Origin: Bipolaris cookei
Taxonomy: Eukaryota; Ascomycota; Dothideomycetes; Pleosporales; Pleosporaceae
Reading direction: 5' to 3'
Length of the DNA: 64,000 nt
Assembly: GCA_002286855.1 (NCBI GenBank)
Contig: NRSV01000037.1
Coordinates: forward strand, 186,001-250,000
The notes beneath the pieces are model-generated. The model saw nothing but the letters and a program-made list of their open reading frames with translations, was not told the DNA's origin and ran no database searches. Of this stretch, positions 23,481-33,352 are shown in pieces (positions within the stretch are counted from its first letter, which is position 1; each line of letters starts with the position of its first letter). The position numbers and the translations under genes are program-made.

Positions 23481-24732
23481 CTAGTCGTACCATATGGCAT
23501 TCATACCAAACCCTTTCTCTCCAATCTCCAACCTTGCAACCCTTGCAAGGAACTCATCATGCCATCTGTAAATCTCAATTCCACCCTTCTCGTCGTCGGT
23601 AAGTGCGAGCCACTCATCAGACCAAGGGCACGGAGAGACTGCATTAGAATGCCCACCAGAAGTTGGTGTAGGATTAAGACAAATTTGTCGTTCGATAGCG
23701 CCTGACGGGGCGACTTTGAAAGCAGCAATGTAACCGGTGAGAGAAAACGAATTGGACCGGGACGTAGCGAAGAGGTAATTCCCGGATTTGTTCAGGAAAC
23801 AGACGTCTGACCGGTACATTGTGTCTGCATTGGGGATACCTAAAATGCCTATTTTAGCTGTGAATCTACTAGGCGGTGAGTATAGCGCTTACCAGGAGGT
23901 ATCAAGGGAAACACCTTGTGAGTGTAGATTGGTAGCTTGGTCTTTGGATCAATCACATACTCGCATAGCCGGTTTCCTCCTTCCATCAAGGCGTATAGGT
24001 AGTTGCCCGAGGGATGCATCTCTACCCATCTGGGATGGTCCTTTGGAGCCGGGGCTTCGGTGAAGCCTACCGTTTCTACCCTGCCCTCATTGTCTACCTT
24101 CTTGTGACACCACACACGATTCGCCCACATGTCCGCGCTGTAGAGGTAGGTTTCTGAGGGGTCGAAGACCATGCCGTGGATTGCGGTTTTCTCGCAGTAT
24201 TCGAAATTTTGAATGTTCTCTTTGATGTGTCCGGAGGAGTTGACTGAGAAGATGTTGCCATAGCCAGCGTAGTCGTAGAATGGGTTGCAGTATACGGCAT
24301 ACGGTGGCTTTTGCGCGGGAAGGAGAAAGATGGCGCGTGTTTTTGTGTCGGCATCGTTTGCTTTGGCTGTAATACCTGTCAGCAAGTAATCGCGAGGATG
24401 TCCAAAAGTTGCATACGATGTCCGCCGATTGGAAAGCTTCCCGTGTGCACAATCTCGCCCGGACTCTTCACCTCATGTGAACTCCATTTCTTCATTGATG
24501 CGCCGTAGATATTCTTCCTTTGATGCTGTGTTGCTGTTGATCAGTCTTTGCCGGTGGCATCAAGGCTCGTGGGTTGTGTGCGTACGTCAAAGGCCATCCA
24601 GCTGATCGGTTCATCCTCTGGGATTTCAGTCTTCTTCACCAACTCCAGCTTCAGCGTTTCATCGTCAAAGGAGACCGTGATTATCACACCTGGCGGCGTC
24701 CACGTGCCGATCATGAGGTGGTGTTTAACCAT
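23481..24732 (-). CDS. Carboxy-cis,cis-muconate cyclase (lactonase-type beta-propeller)
   Basis: Minus strand, four exons: 24732-24586, 24525-24417, 24375-23893 and 23839-23481. All joins keep frame and give 365 residues, matching the ~366 of the Neurospora enzyme. The N-terminus MVKHHLMIGTWTPPG, NIYGASMKKWSSHEV, the GGH segment and YDYAGYGNIFSV are characteristic of fungal 3-carboxy-cis,cis-muconate lactonizing enzymes, which are seven-bladed propellers unrelated to the bacterial cycloisomerases. The enzyme turns 3-carboxymuconate, the product of protocatechuate ring cleavage, into its lactone. It is divergent from the intradiol dioxygenase at 25283, from which it is separated by a shared 550-bp region. 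Confidence 0.93.
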
Positions 24733-25282
24733 ATTGAGGGCTTGTTCTTTTCACAGCAGCGACTTGTGTGTCAGTAGTATGGAGGGTACAAAGAAATTGG
24801 GACCCCCCGACGTCTTCTACTGTTCCACTTCCGACTACCCACACAATATCGACCATGATGTCGCATAGCCAACTGTCCGAGGTCAGTACCGAGGGCGGGG
24901 CACTGGCACTAGCGCCGCTTAGTATGAGGGATAAACGGCGGGAAAGACTTCTTCCACAATAGCTTCGCTGTGATTCGCCAGCCGCCAAAGAACCCCATGG
25001 GCCAATCCGGCACTGTGACCCCTCATGCTCCCAGCCCGTCTCAGAGCCGGCGCAGTATGCCGTAGCTACTTCTGACAAGGCTTCATCGCCTGATGTGCGG
25101 CTAGACACACGGCGGTTTCTAACAGCGCTCACTCGGTTGGCGCATCCGGGGGGTTCCAAGATGCTATTTATTAAGGTCCCTCATGCCCCAGACGTCAGAA
25201 GCAATCCAGCACCATTCTACTCTCCAAAACCTACTTGATAACATATCTTCCCTTGCACATTCACATTTTTAACACAACCAAA
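24733..25282. promoter_or_regulatory. Shared divergent promoter of muconate cyclase and intradiol dioxygenase
   Basis: The two genes diverge here, so the region must carry control elements for at least one of them. It holds a CGG-N9-CCG inverted triplet at 25134-25148 of the kind bound by Zn2Cys6 regulators. A GGATAAACG at 24929-24937 resembles one half of the quinate activator site. An AT-rich TATTTATTAA, possibly the dioxygenase TATA element, lies near 25164-25173. Confidence 0.45.
25134..25148 (+). promoter_or_regulatory. CGG-N9-CCG inverted triplet, candidate Zn2Cys6 regulator site
   Basis: Everted/inverted CGG triplets are the usual contact points of fungal binuclear zinc-cluster activators. 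The motif lies about 135 bases upstream of the dioxygenase ATG. A match of this length can occur by chance. Confidence 0.3.
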
Positions 25283-26361
25283 ATGGACCCAAGCACACAA
25301 CAAGCGCCCAACCTTGAAAACAAGGGCGGACATCGCTTCGACCCTAACTTCACCGATGCTGTCATCAACGCCATGGGACCCAATGTGCCAGACCGGACAC
25401 GATTTGTTATGAGCAAGCTGATCAGACATCTCCATGACTTTATTCGTGAAGTCGAGTTGACCAACGACGAGTGGTTTGAGGGTGTACGATTTGTCAACTC
25501 CATTGGCAAAACCACCACCAACACCAGGAACGAGGCGCATCGTATCTCCGATGTCCTCGGAGTAGAATCGTAAGAACTACAGTTGGTAGAAGAGTTAGAT
25601 TATGCCGCTAACTTACTGGCAGACTGGTCGATGAGATCGCCCACATGCACATTAACGAGTCTGGCGAGACACCTACTTCCTCAACGATTCTCGGTCCTTT
25701 CTGGTCGCCACACTCGCCATTCCGCCCACTTGGCGACACTATTGTCCGAAACCCCCACCCTGATGGCCAGATCACTCTCATGCACGGCAAGGTCATTGAC
25801 CTAGACACCAAGAAGGGCATCCCCAACGCCGTCATCGATATCTGGCAAGCGAGTGCCAACGGAAAGTACGATTTCCAGGACCCTGACAACCAGGAGCCAA
25901 ACAACCTGAGGGGAAAGTTCACCACAAACGAGAATGGCGAGTACTGGTACTACTGCTACAAGCCCACAGCGTACTCGCTGCCTACCGATGGTATGTTGAA
26001 AGATAAATCCACACCAAAATGTGAACCTAATTAACCCACCATAATAGGCGCTGCTGGCCAGCTGTTCAAGACCCTCGACCGCCACCCTTTCCGCCCCGCT
26101 CACATCCATCTCATGGTTTCAGCAGACAACTACAAGCCTTTGATCACACAACTATACCCCCGCGATGACCAGTACGTCACAAACGACACCGTCTTTGCTG
26201 TCAAGGACGATTTGCTTCTTGACTTTGAGCCTAGCAAAGACCCCAAGGCCAAGCTCGACCTGACATACAACGTTACACTTGCACCTTCTGGAAAGAAGTC
26301 GACCAGACTTGAGGGCATTCCCAGGCTACCAAATGTGTTTGATGAGCAGAGCAGGTTGTAA
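25283..26361 (+). CDS. Intradiol ring-cleavage dioxygenase (catechol/hydroxyquinol 1,2-dioxygenase type)
   Basis: Three exons, 25283-25569, 25623-25990 and 26048-26361, joined in frame to 322 residues. An N-terminal dioxygenase-N type helical domain occupies about residues 25-100. The catalytic domain follows, from ILGPFW near residue 118. The four non-haem Fe(III) ligands are visible: Tyr178 (in GKYDF), Tyr213 (in AYSLP), His237 and His239 (in RPAHIH). Tyr213 to His237 is 24 residues, as in bacterial CatA. The N-terminal domain and size point to the catechol/hydroxyquinol group and away from protocatechuate 3,4-dioxygenase. The enzyme cleaves the ring between two hydroxyls to a muconate or maleylacetate-type product. 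Which diol it uses is not determined by the sequence. Confidence 0.92.
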
Positions 26362-26531
26362 AAATCTAGCGTTCGCAGTGTTTGTTATGTAAATGTTGTA
26401 TTTAGCGGAATTGATGGGATACACCCTGATGAATCAAATCAAAATGAAAGCATTATCAAGACTATTCGCAAAAAAAGCTCCGGACACCGGAAAGCAATTC
26501 CGTCATATTTCCGCTCTTTGCATGTGCTGGC

Positions 26532-26538
26532 TATAAAT
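26532..26538 (+). promoter_or_regulatory. TATA-like box before the CMD-family gene
   Basis: TATAAAT lies 34 bases upstream of the first ATG (26566) and 124 upstream of a second in-frame ATG (26656). Transcription starting about 30-60 bases downstream could skip the first ATG, which bears on which start is used. Confidence 0.4.
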
Positions 26539-26565
26539 TCAAGTCCAGTCCCCTTTCATCTGGTA

Positions 26566-27243
26566 ATGATCCTCCGTCAATTCAACTTTTCACGTCCTCT
26601 ATCTCGTGTCTGCCTAACATACTCACGGACCCTCACTTCGTCTGCCGTACCCAAAATGCGTGTCCCATATGCCCCCAGCGAACCTCCAAATGAAGAGGCG
26701 CGTCCGATCTACGAGCGCATCGCCGAGCGACGAAAGCCCCGCCCCCTCATTCCTCTTGATCTGGCGCTCCTCCACAACCCCGCCGTGGCAGACGGCTGGA
26801 ACTCATTCATCGGCGCCATCCGCACCAAGACCAGTCTCCCGGACACACTCAAGGAGCTAGCAATCAGCCGAGTAGCAATACACAATCACGCAGTGCACGA
26901 ATGGGATATTCACGCCGCGCTCGCGCACAAAGCTGGCGTCTCAAAACAGGTGCTGCAAGCCGTCTTTGACTTACCTGTGACCAAGCATGGAGTGATGGTG
27001 AAGGAGGTACCTGCTGGGTTCAGCAGTGAAGAGTATGCAGTCATGGTATACACCGATCAAATGACGGTTGGGGTACAGGTTGAGGATGAGGTCTCTGAAA
27101 TGATCAAGCGGGCACTGGGCGACACCATGGTTGTAGAGTTGACGGCCACCATTGCGGCATACAATGCTGTGAGCAGATTCCTGGTGGCATTAGATGTGGG
27201 GGAGTGTAATGGAAGGCCCATGAAGCGTGTGGATGAGCTTTGA
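26566..27243 (+). CDS. Carboxymuconolactone decarboxylase-family protein
   Basis: Single exon, 225 residues from the first ATG (MILRQFNF). An alternative start is the ATG at 26656 (MRVPYAPSEPP), which would remove an Arg/Ser-rich, mitochondrial-presequence-like leader. The core has LKELAISRVAIHNHAVHEWDIHAALAHKAG, the EW..H..A...G helix pair typical of the CMD/AhpD fold. It lacks the CxxC of AhpD peroxidases. The family includes PcaC, which decarboxylates 4-carboxymuconolactone, but many fungal members are uncharacterised. It lies only about 200 bases downstream of the dioxygenase on the same strand, which supports a role in the same pathway. Confidence 0.85.
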   Translation: MILRQFNFSRPLSRVCLTYSRTLTSSAVPKMRVPYAPSEPPNEEARPIYERIAERRKPRPLIPLDLALLHNPAVADGWNSFIGAIRTKTSLPDTLKELAISRVAIHNHAVHEWDIHAALAHKAGVSKQVLQAVFDLPVTKHGVMVKEVPAGFSSEEYAVMVYTDQMTVGVQVEDEVSEMIKRALGDTMVVELTATIAAYNAVSRFLVALDVGECNGRPMKRVDEL

Positions 27244-27526
27244 AGACGGTACACAGCCGCGAAGGAGGACTGTCTATAACACTTAAGTGTCGCAAGATTG
27301 TTTTTCTTTTTTTTTTTGCATAGTATGTATTTAGCCAAGGCGCGGGATGACGCTGCTGTCCCTTCCCCAGACCAGACGTAACCTCCACATTTTAGGGAGG
27401 TGCCTCGGCTCATCAGCCGTCGCAAACCGAAAGTACATTGTTCAAACATCCCACGACTTTCTCGTCGCTTGTGCCGCTCTTCACACATTCTTTTCTCCTT
27501 GCTCTTCTTGGACACAAACACAAACA

Positions 27527-28861
27527 ATGGCGTCTCTAGCCCCCCGTCTCCTCACACGGAGTATCCGCCAGTCGCGCATTCGTCCTACCCTCATCACCAC
27601 CGCGCAACGCTACGCATCCACAAAGCATCCTCAGAATTTCACACCACCCACACAGTCCGACCTCGATGAGCTCCGCGAATCGGTTCGTGAGTTTACCCGC
27701 CGTGAGATCCCAGAGGAAGTTGCAGCGCAAACAGACCGCCAAAATGCTTTTCCCAACGATATGTGGCAGAAGTTTGGTGAAGCAGGCTTCCTGGGTATCA
27801 CGGCCGATGAGGAATTTGGCGGTCTAGCAATGGGATATCAAGCACACTGTGTTGTCATGGAGGAGCTCTCAAGAGCGAGCGGAAGCATTGGGCTAAGCTA
27901 TGCTGCCCATAGCCAGCTTTGTGTCAACCAGTTGGTGTTGAACGGGAACGCTAAGCAAAAAAAGAAATACCTACCTGGACTGATCAGCGGCAAGCAGATA
28001 GGAGCCTTGGCCATGAGTGAACACAGTGCGGGAAGTGATGTTGTGAGCATGAAGATGATTGCCAAAGAGGTGGACGGTGGGTATTTGCTCAACGGCACGA
28101 AGATGTGGATTACCAACGTACGTCTTTTTTTCTCCTCGGAGTAAAGAGACTGATGCTGACGAACATAGGGACCCGATGCCCATACCATTGTCGTCTATGC
28201 TAAGACTGTTCCTGATGGAGCTAGTAAAGGCATCACAGCTTTCATTGTCGAAACCTCATCCAAGGGTTTTAGCGTAGCCAACAAACTGGACAAGCTCGGT
28301 ATGCGCGGTTCCAACACAGGCGAACTCGTCTTCGAGGACGTCTTTGTCCCTGAGGAGAACGTGCTAGGTGAGGTCAATCGTGGTGTCCGCGTACTAATGG
28401 AGGGTTTGGATCTCGAGCGACTTGTTCTTTCGGCTGGTCCCTTGGGTCTTATGCAAGCCTCGCTTGACAACGTCCTGCCATACACACACCAGAGGAAGCA
28501 GTTCGGCCAACCTATAGCGCATAACCAACTTATACAGGGCAAATTGGCAGACATGTACACAAAGTACAGGGCGTCACAGTCGTTCACATACAGCGTTGCG
28601 CGCGCTGTCGACGAGTCGCACGCTAGCCCGAATATCAAGACGCAGGATTGCGCAGGCGCGATTCTATATGCCGCTGAGAGGGCGAGTGAGGTCGCAGCTG
28701 ATGCCATCCAGCTAATGGGCGGTATGGGATACATGAACGAGGTGCCTGTGGGAAGGATACTGAGGGACGCCAAGCTTTACGAGATTGGAGCTGGAACGAG
28801 TGAGGTTAGGAGAATGGTTATTGGAAGGACATTTAACAAGGAATATAAACAGGAAATTTGA
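27527..28861 (+). CDS. Isovaleryl-CoA dehydrogenase-like acyl-CoA dehydrogenase, mitochondrial
   Basis: Two exons, 27527-28117 and 28169-28861, both joins in frame, 427 residues. The first ~32 residues are Arg/Ser/Thr-rich without acidic residues, a mitochondrial targeting presequence. Acyl-CoA dehydrogenase signatures follow: AMSEHSAGSDV for the FAD/substrate site, MWITNGPDA, QFGQPIAHNQLIQ and the C-terminal QLMGGMGYMNE and YEIGAGTSEVRR. The Glu in GLDLERLVLSAGPLG occupies the catalytic-base position used by isovaleryl-CoA dehydrogenase, which differs from that in short- and medium-chain enzymes. This favours leucine degradation (isovaleryl-CoA to 3-methylcrotonyl-CoA). Position beside aromatic genes may be coincidence. 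Confidence 0.92.
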
Positions 28862-29978
28862 AATACTAGCATAGTTTCGTGTAAAAGAGAAATCTAAAAA
28901 GTTCAATACCCACTTTTTTGTCATCTTAGTCGTTGTAAGAGCTTTCTTCAATATAGTATGTCCATGACTTCACTCGAAACGTTTTGTGCTTCCTTCCTTA
29001 CCTCCCAGTTACTCCTTGTGAGACAGTACGTGCACCATCTTCTGGGCTCCACAAGCCAGTCTCTTCGGATTGTTCATGACCGATCATATTCATCAGGCCT
29101 CGAACTCATACCCCAGCTTATCCTCTAGGTTCAACAAAGCAGGATTAGTACATCACATATAAACACAGATATCAAACTATTCCTATCTTCGGCAGAATAC
29201 GCATTACACTTTTGTATACTAGTCAAGGTGCACAATGATGAAAGCGAAGGGATAATGCCCGTCGCTCACCATAGTGCTCGTGTTTCTTACTTAGCATTAA
29301 CGGCAACGTCACGCGCACGAATGACTACTATATGCATGCTATCAGTACACAATAAAGCCGTGCCAGATCCCCACCCAGTGGATAGAAAAGCGAGACTCCA
29401 AAATGGGTTGTACTTCATATCGTCAGCAGCACCATTCACTCACGTCTTTCTATTTTTTCTTAGCTTGCAAATATTACTCTAGCATATAGCGAAGATGGTA
29501 CGCATAAAAATAGAAAAAAATAGAACATCGTGATAGTGTTACGAAGCTCTGAAGTTGCTAACTTTCTGGCGTGTCATCGATTTTGGTTGGGTGGTGGCCC
29601 GTGGAGATTCGCTTTTCTTGACCACTGGGTGTTCTTCTTTCTGTGTCCACAAAATAACAACATCGGCCGAAGTCCGCCGTTTGTGAGACTCCGAGATAAA
29701 CCCGACAATGAGATAGGTTTAGCCCGTCTTGGTAATGACCTCGGCATACCCCAGGTTCTCCACAATCGGGGCTGGTGCTTGCACTCAGTGCCGAACAGGA
29801 ACAGTACCTGGACGAACTAACGTCATTGTGGAAGTCGGGGTAAAGACTTAAAGTCTCGGGCATTCGCACGCATTTCAACTCCTTCCTGCACTTCAGATTG
29901 AGGCTGAACAATAGGCGAATTGCTGCATGGCCTTCAAAGCGTCGCGCATAACTAACGTGCAAGCAGAAAGTACTCAAC
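28862..29978. other. Intergenic region between the dehydrogenase and the acyl-CoA ligase
   Basis: About 1.1 kb, AT-rich, both neighbours on the plus strand. Opposed open frames at 29530-29980 are short and without domains. The last few hundred bases should be the ligase promoter. Confidence 0.5.
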
Positions 29979-31980
29979 ATGCCTTTCTATCCTCCACCAT
30001 GGGTCCCAAAGCTCCCATTCGATCCGCCCGACTCGATACCCATCTCCGACTTCATGTTAGATGAGAACTATGGCCGCCATCCGCTTGGTTATTCACACAA
30101 TCCTTTTACTTGCGGCTTGACAGGGAAGACGTATGAGAGCCTCGAGGTTCGAGAACGCGTCGACTATCTTGCCCGGGGTTTGTCGAAGGAGCTTGGCTTC
30201 GATCCGAACAAAGTTTCCGAATGGGACAAGGTCATTGCTGTGTTCTCTCTAAACACTGTGAAAATCTCCAATCCAGCGCATATGCCAAAGTACTCACATG
30301 AATAGATTGATACACTCCCCTTGGCATGGGCCACCCATCGCTTAGGCGGAATCCAGACGCCCGCCAACGCTGTCTACAGCGCCTCCGAACTCGAACACCA
30401 GCTGAAGGACTCGCGCGCAAAAGCTCTCTTCACATGCGTTCCTCTATTAGAAACGGCACGGGCGGCCGCTAAGAACTGTGGAATCCCTGAAAACCGCATA
30501 TATATCCTCGAGTTGCCAGAGAAGATCGCGGGAAAGAGCACGCCCAAGGACAAGAAGACGGTAGATGACCTCATCCGCGAAGGCTCAAAGCTTGACCGCC
30601 TACCACCATTGAACTGGGGGGCCGGTGAGGGTGCTCAAAGGACCGCGTTCCTTTGCTACTCCAGTGGCACCTCCGGTCTGCCTGTAAGCAATGACCTCTG
30701 ATAGCCTTTTGTGATTATGCTGATTCAGACGCAGAAAGGCGTCATGATCTCACACAAAAATGTCATTGCCAATACGCGTAAGATGTCCTGGATGCAGCGA
30801 AAGACACGACTCCGTCTGACAATGTTTAGTGCAAATCGCAACTTTCGAAAAGCCGTACCGAGACACCATCATCAACGATATACGAAATCAATCTGACTAC
30901 ACCGAAATGACACTTGGTCTCTTGCCCATGTCGCATATTTACTCGCTGGTTGTCATTTGTCATGCTGGTGTCTACCGTGGCGATGGTGTGGTGGTTTTAC
31001 CAAAGTTTGAGTTTGCGACTACTTTGCAGGCGATACAAGATTACAAAATTAACTCGCTATTCTTGGTAAGCATAATGTCACTCTAGACGGGCACATGCTG
31101 ATGGATAAGGTCCCCCCGATCATCATTCAAATGACGAAGAACAAAGATTTGCTCAGCAAGTATGACTTCAGCTCTGTCTGGTCACTGTTCACCGGTGCAG
31201 CGCCCTTGGGACAAGAAACAGCCGAGGATCTGCGAAAGATATTCCCTTCATGGAAGATCAGACAAGCGTATGGCCTCACTGAAACGTGCACTGTTGTAGC
31301 CTCATCGGCACCGGATGATATCTGGTACGGTTCTTGCGGCTCCATAATTTCAGGTACAGAGTGCAAGATTGTAACTCCTGAGGGTACCGAGATCACCGAA
31401 TACGACCAACCGGGCGAGCTGCTTGTCAAGTCGCCTTCAGTCGTGCTAGGATATCTCAACAACGACAAGGCCAACCAGGAAACATTCCAGGATGGTTACA
31501 TGCGTACTGGAGATGAGGCTGTGGTCAGAAAGTCACCTTTTGGAAATGAGCATGTGTTTATTGTCGACCGCATCAAGGAGTTGATCAAGGTTCAGGTACA
31601 TTTAAATATACCATCTGAGGCGTCTTTTGCTGATTACCGCTTAGGGACATCAAGTCGCGCCAGCAGAGCTTGAAGCCCATCTTTTGACGCACCCCGCTGT
31701 CAATGATTGTGCTGTAATCCAGATTCCAAACGAGAAGACTGGGGAAGTACCCAAAGCCTTCGTGGTCAAGGCAGCCTCTGTAGGCTCTGAGAAGGATGAC
31801 CGCACCCTTGCGCGCGAAATCGAGAAGCACGTTGAAGACCACAAGGCGAGATACAAGTGGATTAGTGGTGGAATTGAATTCATCGATGTCATCCCCAAAT
31901 CACCGTCCGGAAAGATTTTACGACGAATGTTGAGAGACAAAGAAAAGGAGAAGAGGAGGAAGGCTGGAAGCAAGTTGTAG
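29979..31980 (+). CDS. 4-coumarate-CoA ligase-like acyl-CoA synthetase with peroxisomal SKL tail
   Basis: Six exons: 29979-30257, 30306-30683, 30735-30777, 30830-31065, 31110-31595 and 31645-31980, about 585 residues. I start exon 3 at 30735 because this restores the AMP-binding P-loop SSGTSGLPKGV; a second AG six bases upstream would insert Thr-Gln. Other adenylate-forming signatures are AYGLTE, GYMRTGDE, KVQGHQVAPAELE and PKSPSGKILRR with the catalytic Lys. The protein ends in Ser-Lys-Leu, a PTS1, so it should act in peroxisomes. Relatives activate hydroxycinnamic or other carboxylic acids to CoA thioesters for chain shortening. Its place at the end of the aromatic cluster supports phenylpropanoid acids as substrate, by inference. 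Confidence 0.92.
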
Positions 31981-32369
31981 GAGAGGGAAAAATCTTTGCC
32001 ACTCTCCTTGGTGCAATAGTGCCATCTGTAAGTGATGAGTTCAGTCTCACTGATTACAATTAGCGCTGTTTAATCTTTGGTTACAGCGGTTTCACCCTGT
32101 AAAAACAGTCAGTCTTCGCAATTCGAACATCGTTTCAAGAACCACACTGCCTTACGATCGTACATGCCAGCGTACTAGAAACACATGCGGTAGCGAGAAT
32201 TTTTGACAAGAGTGGGTCGAGCCCCATTTGTTGCCCTGTCCCCACAACACAACTGCCTACCATTCAAGAAGACGCAAGTGCATTCTGCTCGTCGTTGACG
32301 GACCAAGGCGATTCTATCGAGATATTTACAAACTACTCGACAAACTTTCTTCATGCACAGTTCAAACGT
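31981..32369. other. Spacer between the ligase and the tRNA genes
   Basis: No gene seen; it holds the ligase 3' region and the upstream flank of the first tRNA-Val. Confidence 0.5.
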
Positions 32370-32455
32370 GGCTCGGTGGTGTAGTTGGTTATCACGTCAG
32401 TCTAACAATCAGTTAGATGCACTGAAGGTCCCGAGTTCAAACCTCGGCTGAGTCA
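32370..32455 (+). tRNA. tRNA-Val(AAC), 12-nt intron at 32408-32419
   Basis: A 74-base mature cloverleaf with a 12-base intron. The acceptor GGCTCGG pairs with CTGAGTC (three G-T pairs) before the discriminator A. The D arm is GTGT..TCAC, the anticodon stem TCAGT/ACTGA, the loop CTAACAC with anticodon AAC, and the T arm CCGAG/CTCGG around TTCAAAC. The intron follows position 37 and holds GTTAG, which pairs with CTAAC of the anticodon loop, as expected for eukaryotic tRNA splicing. Exons are identical to the copy at 32728. Confidence 0.93.
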
Positions 32456-32727
32456 GCGTATATACACATCTTCTCTTCTCTTACCAGGAAAGAGAAGAAC
32501 ATATCTTTTGCTTTTCTTTTTGCTCAGACGAGCATGCCTGGTATTGCACTGTGGCAGATGCCACACTGTTCCCGATCCACTACACCTAGTTCCTGGACTA
32601 GGGGAAAAAGAACAACTTTCATGTTCCATGTCTCGATCTTTTTTTTCTCAATGTCAATTTCGCTAGCGATTCCCTTGATACATGACAGTACTAACGCCAC
32701 AGTTTCTCCATCAGAAAGCAACAACAA

Positions 32728-32813
32728 GGCTCGGTGGTGTAGTTGGTTATCACGTCAGTCTAACACCCTGTTAGGCACACTGAAGGTCCCGAGTTCAAAC
32801 CTCGGCTGAGTCA
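32728..32813 (+). tRNA. tRNA-Val(AAC), second copy, 12-nt intron at 32766-32777
   Basis: The mature sequence is identical to the tRNA-Val(AAC) at 32370, but the intron differs at most positions except the central GTTAG that pairs with the anticodon loop. The flanks show no similarity to those of the first copy. Confidence 0.93.
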
Positions 32814-33264
32814 ACTGTAATAGCTACTTCGTCGGTAGCGAGCTATCCTTTTTGCTCCTGCAACCGTTTGTGTTGTTGGGGTTTGTTCTTTAGTGTTGTG
32901 TGCAAGATTGAATTTTTTTTCCCTTAGCAAGTGGAGACGGAAAAGGCAAAAGCCTCGGCCCACGCAATAACTATGCGAACAGGCTTGGAGCTCGCATTAC
33001 GTAGAATGTCTCACTGTACCGTAGGGGAAAAAGAATAGTAGCCTGTATCCTCAAGTCGTGTACACACGTTCGATGTAACATGTGAATTTGTTTTTCCCCC
33101 TCCAAGAGTATCTATCGACATAGTAGCCAAAACTAGAAAATGGTGTATGATCGATCCGCACTGACCACTAGGGAAAAAAACTAAAATTCGATACCACGAA
33201 CAACCACTTCACACAGCATCCTTACCACAACCACGACTACTGGCCAACTATGACAAAAAGAATG
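32814..33264. other. Spacer between tRNA-Val and tRNA-Gln
   Basis: No gene seen; AT-rich with several A/T runs. It includes the flank where termination of the two opposing tRNA transcripts would occur. Confidence 0.45.
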
Positions 33265-33352
33265 AGGTCTTGCCCGGAATCGAACCGGGGTTGCCGGAAG
33301 GCTTCTGAAAGCAAATCAGAATCCGGAGTGATAACCGCTACACTACAAAACC
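33265..33352 (-). tRNA. tRNA-Gln(CTG), 16-nt intron at 33300-33315
   Basis: Read on the minus strand, acceptor GGTTTTG pairs with CAAGACC before discriminator T. The D arm is GTGT..TCAC and the anticodon stem CCGGA/TCCGG. The loop starts TTCTGA with anticodon CTG. A 16-base intron after position 37 includes CAGAA, which pairs with TTCTG. The T arm is CCCGG/CCGGG-like around TTCGATT. The body closely resembles yeast tRNA-Gln, including the T discriminator. Confidence 0.9.

Noticed and set aside
25135..25173. Possible further short CGG/CCG and TATA motifs as a full regulator cassette
   Set aside because: Beyond the two motifs reported, matches are too short to separate from chance by eye.
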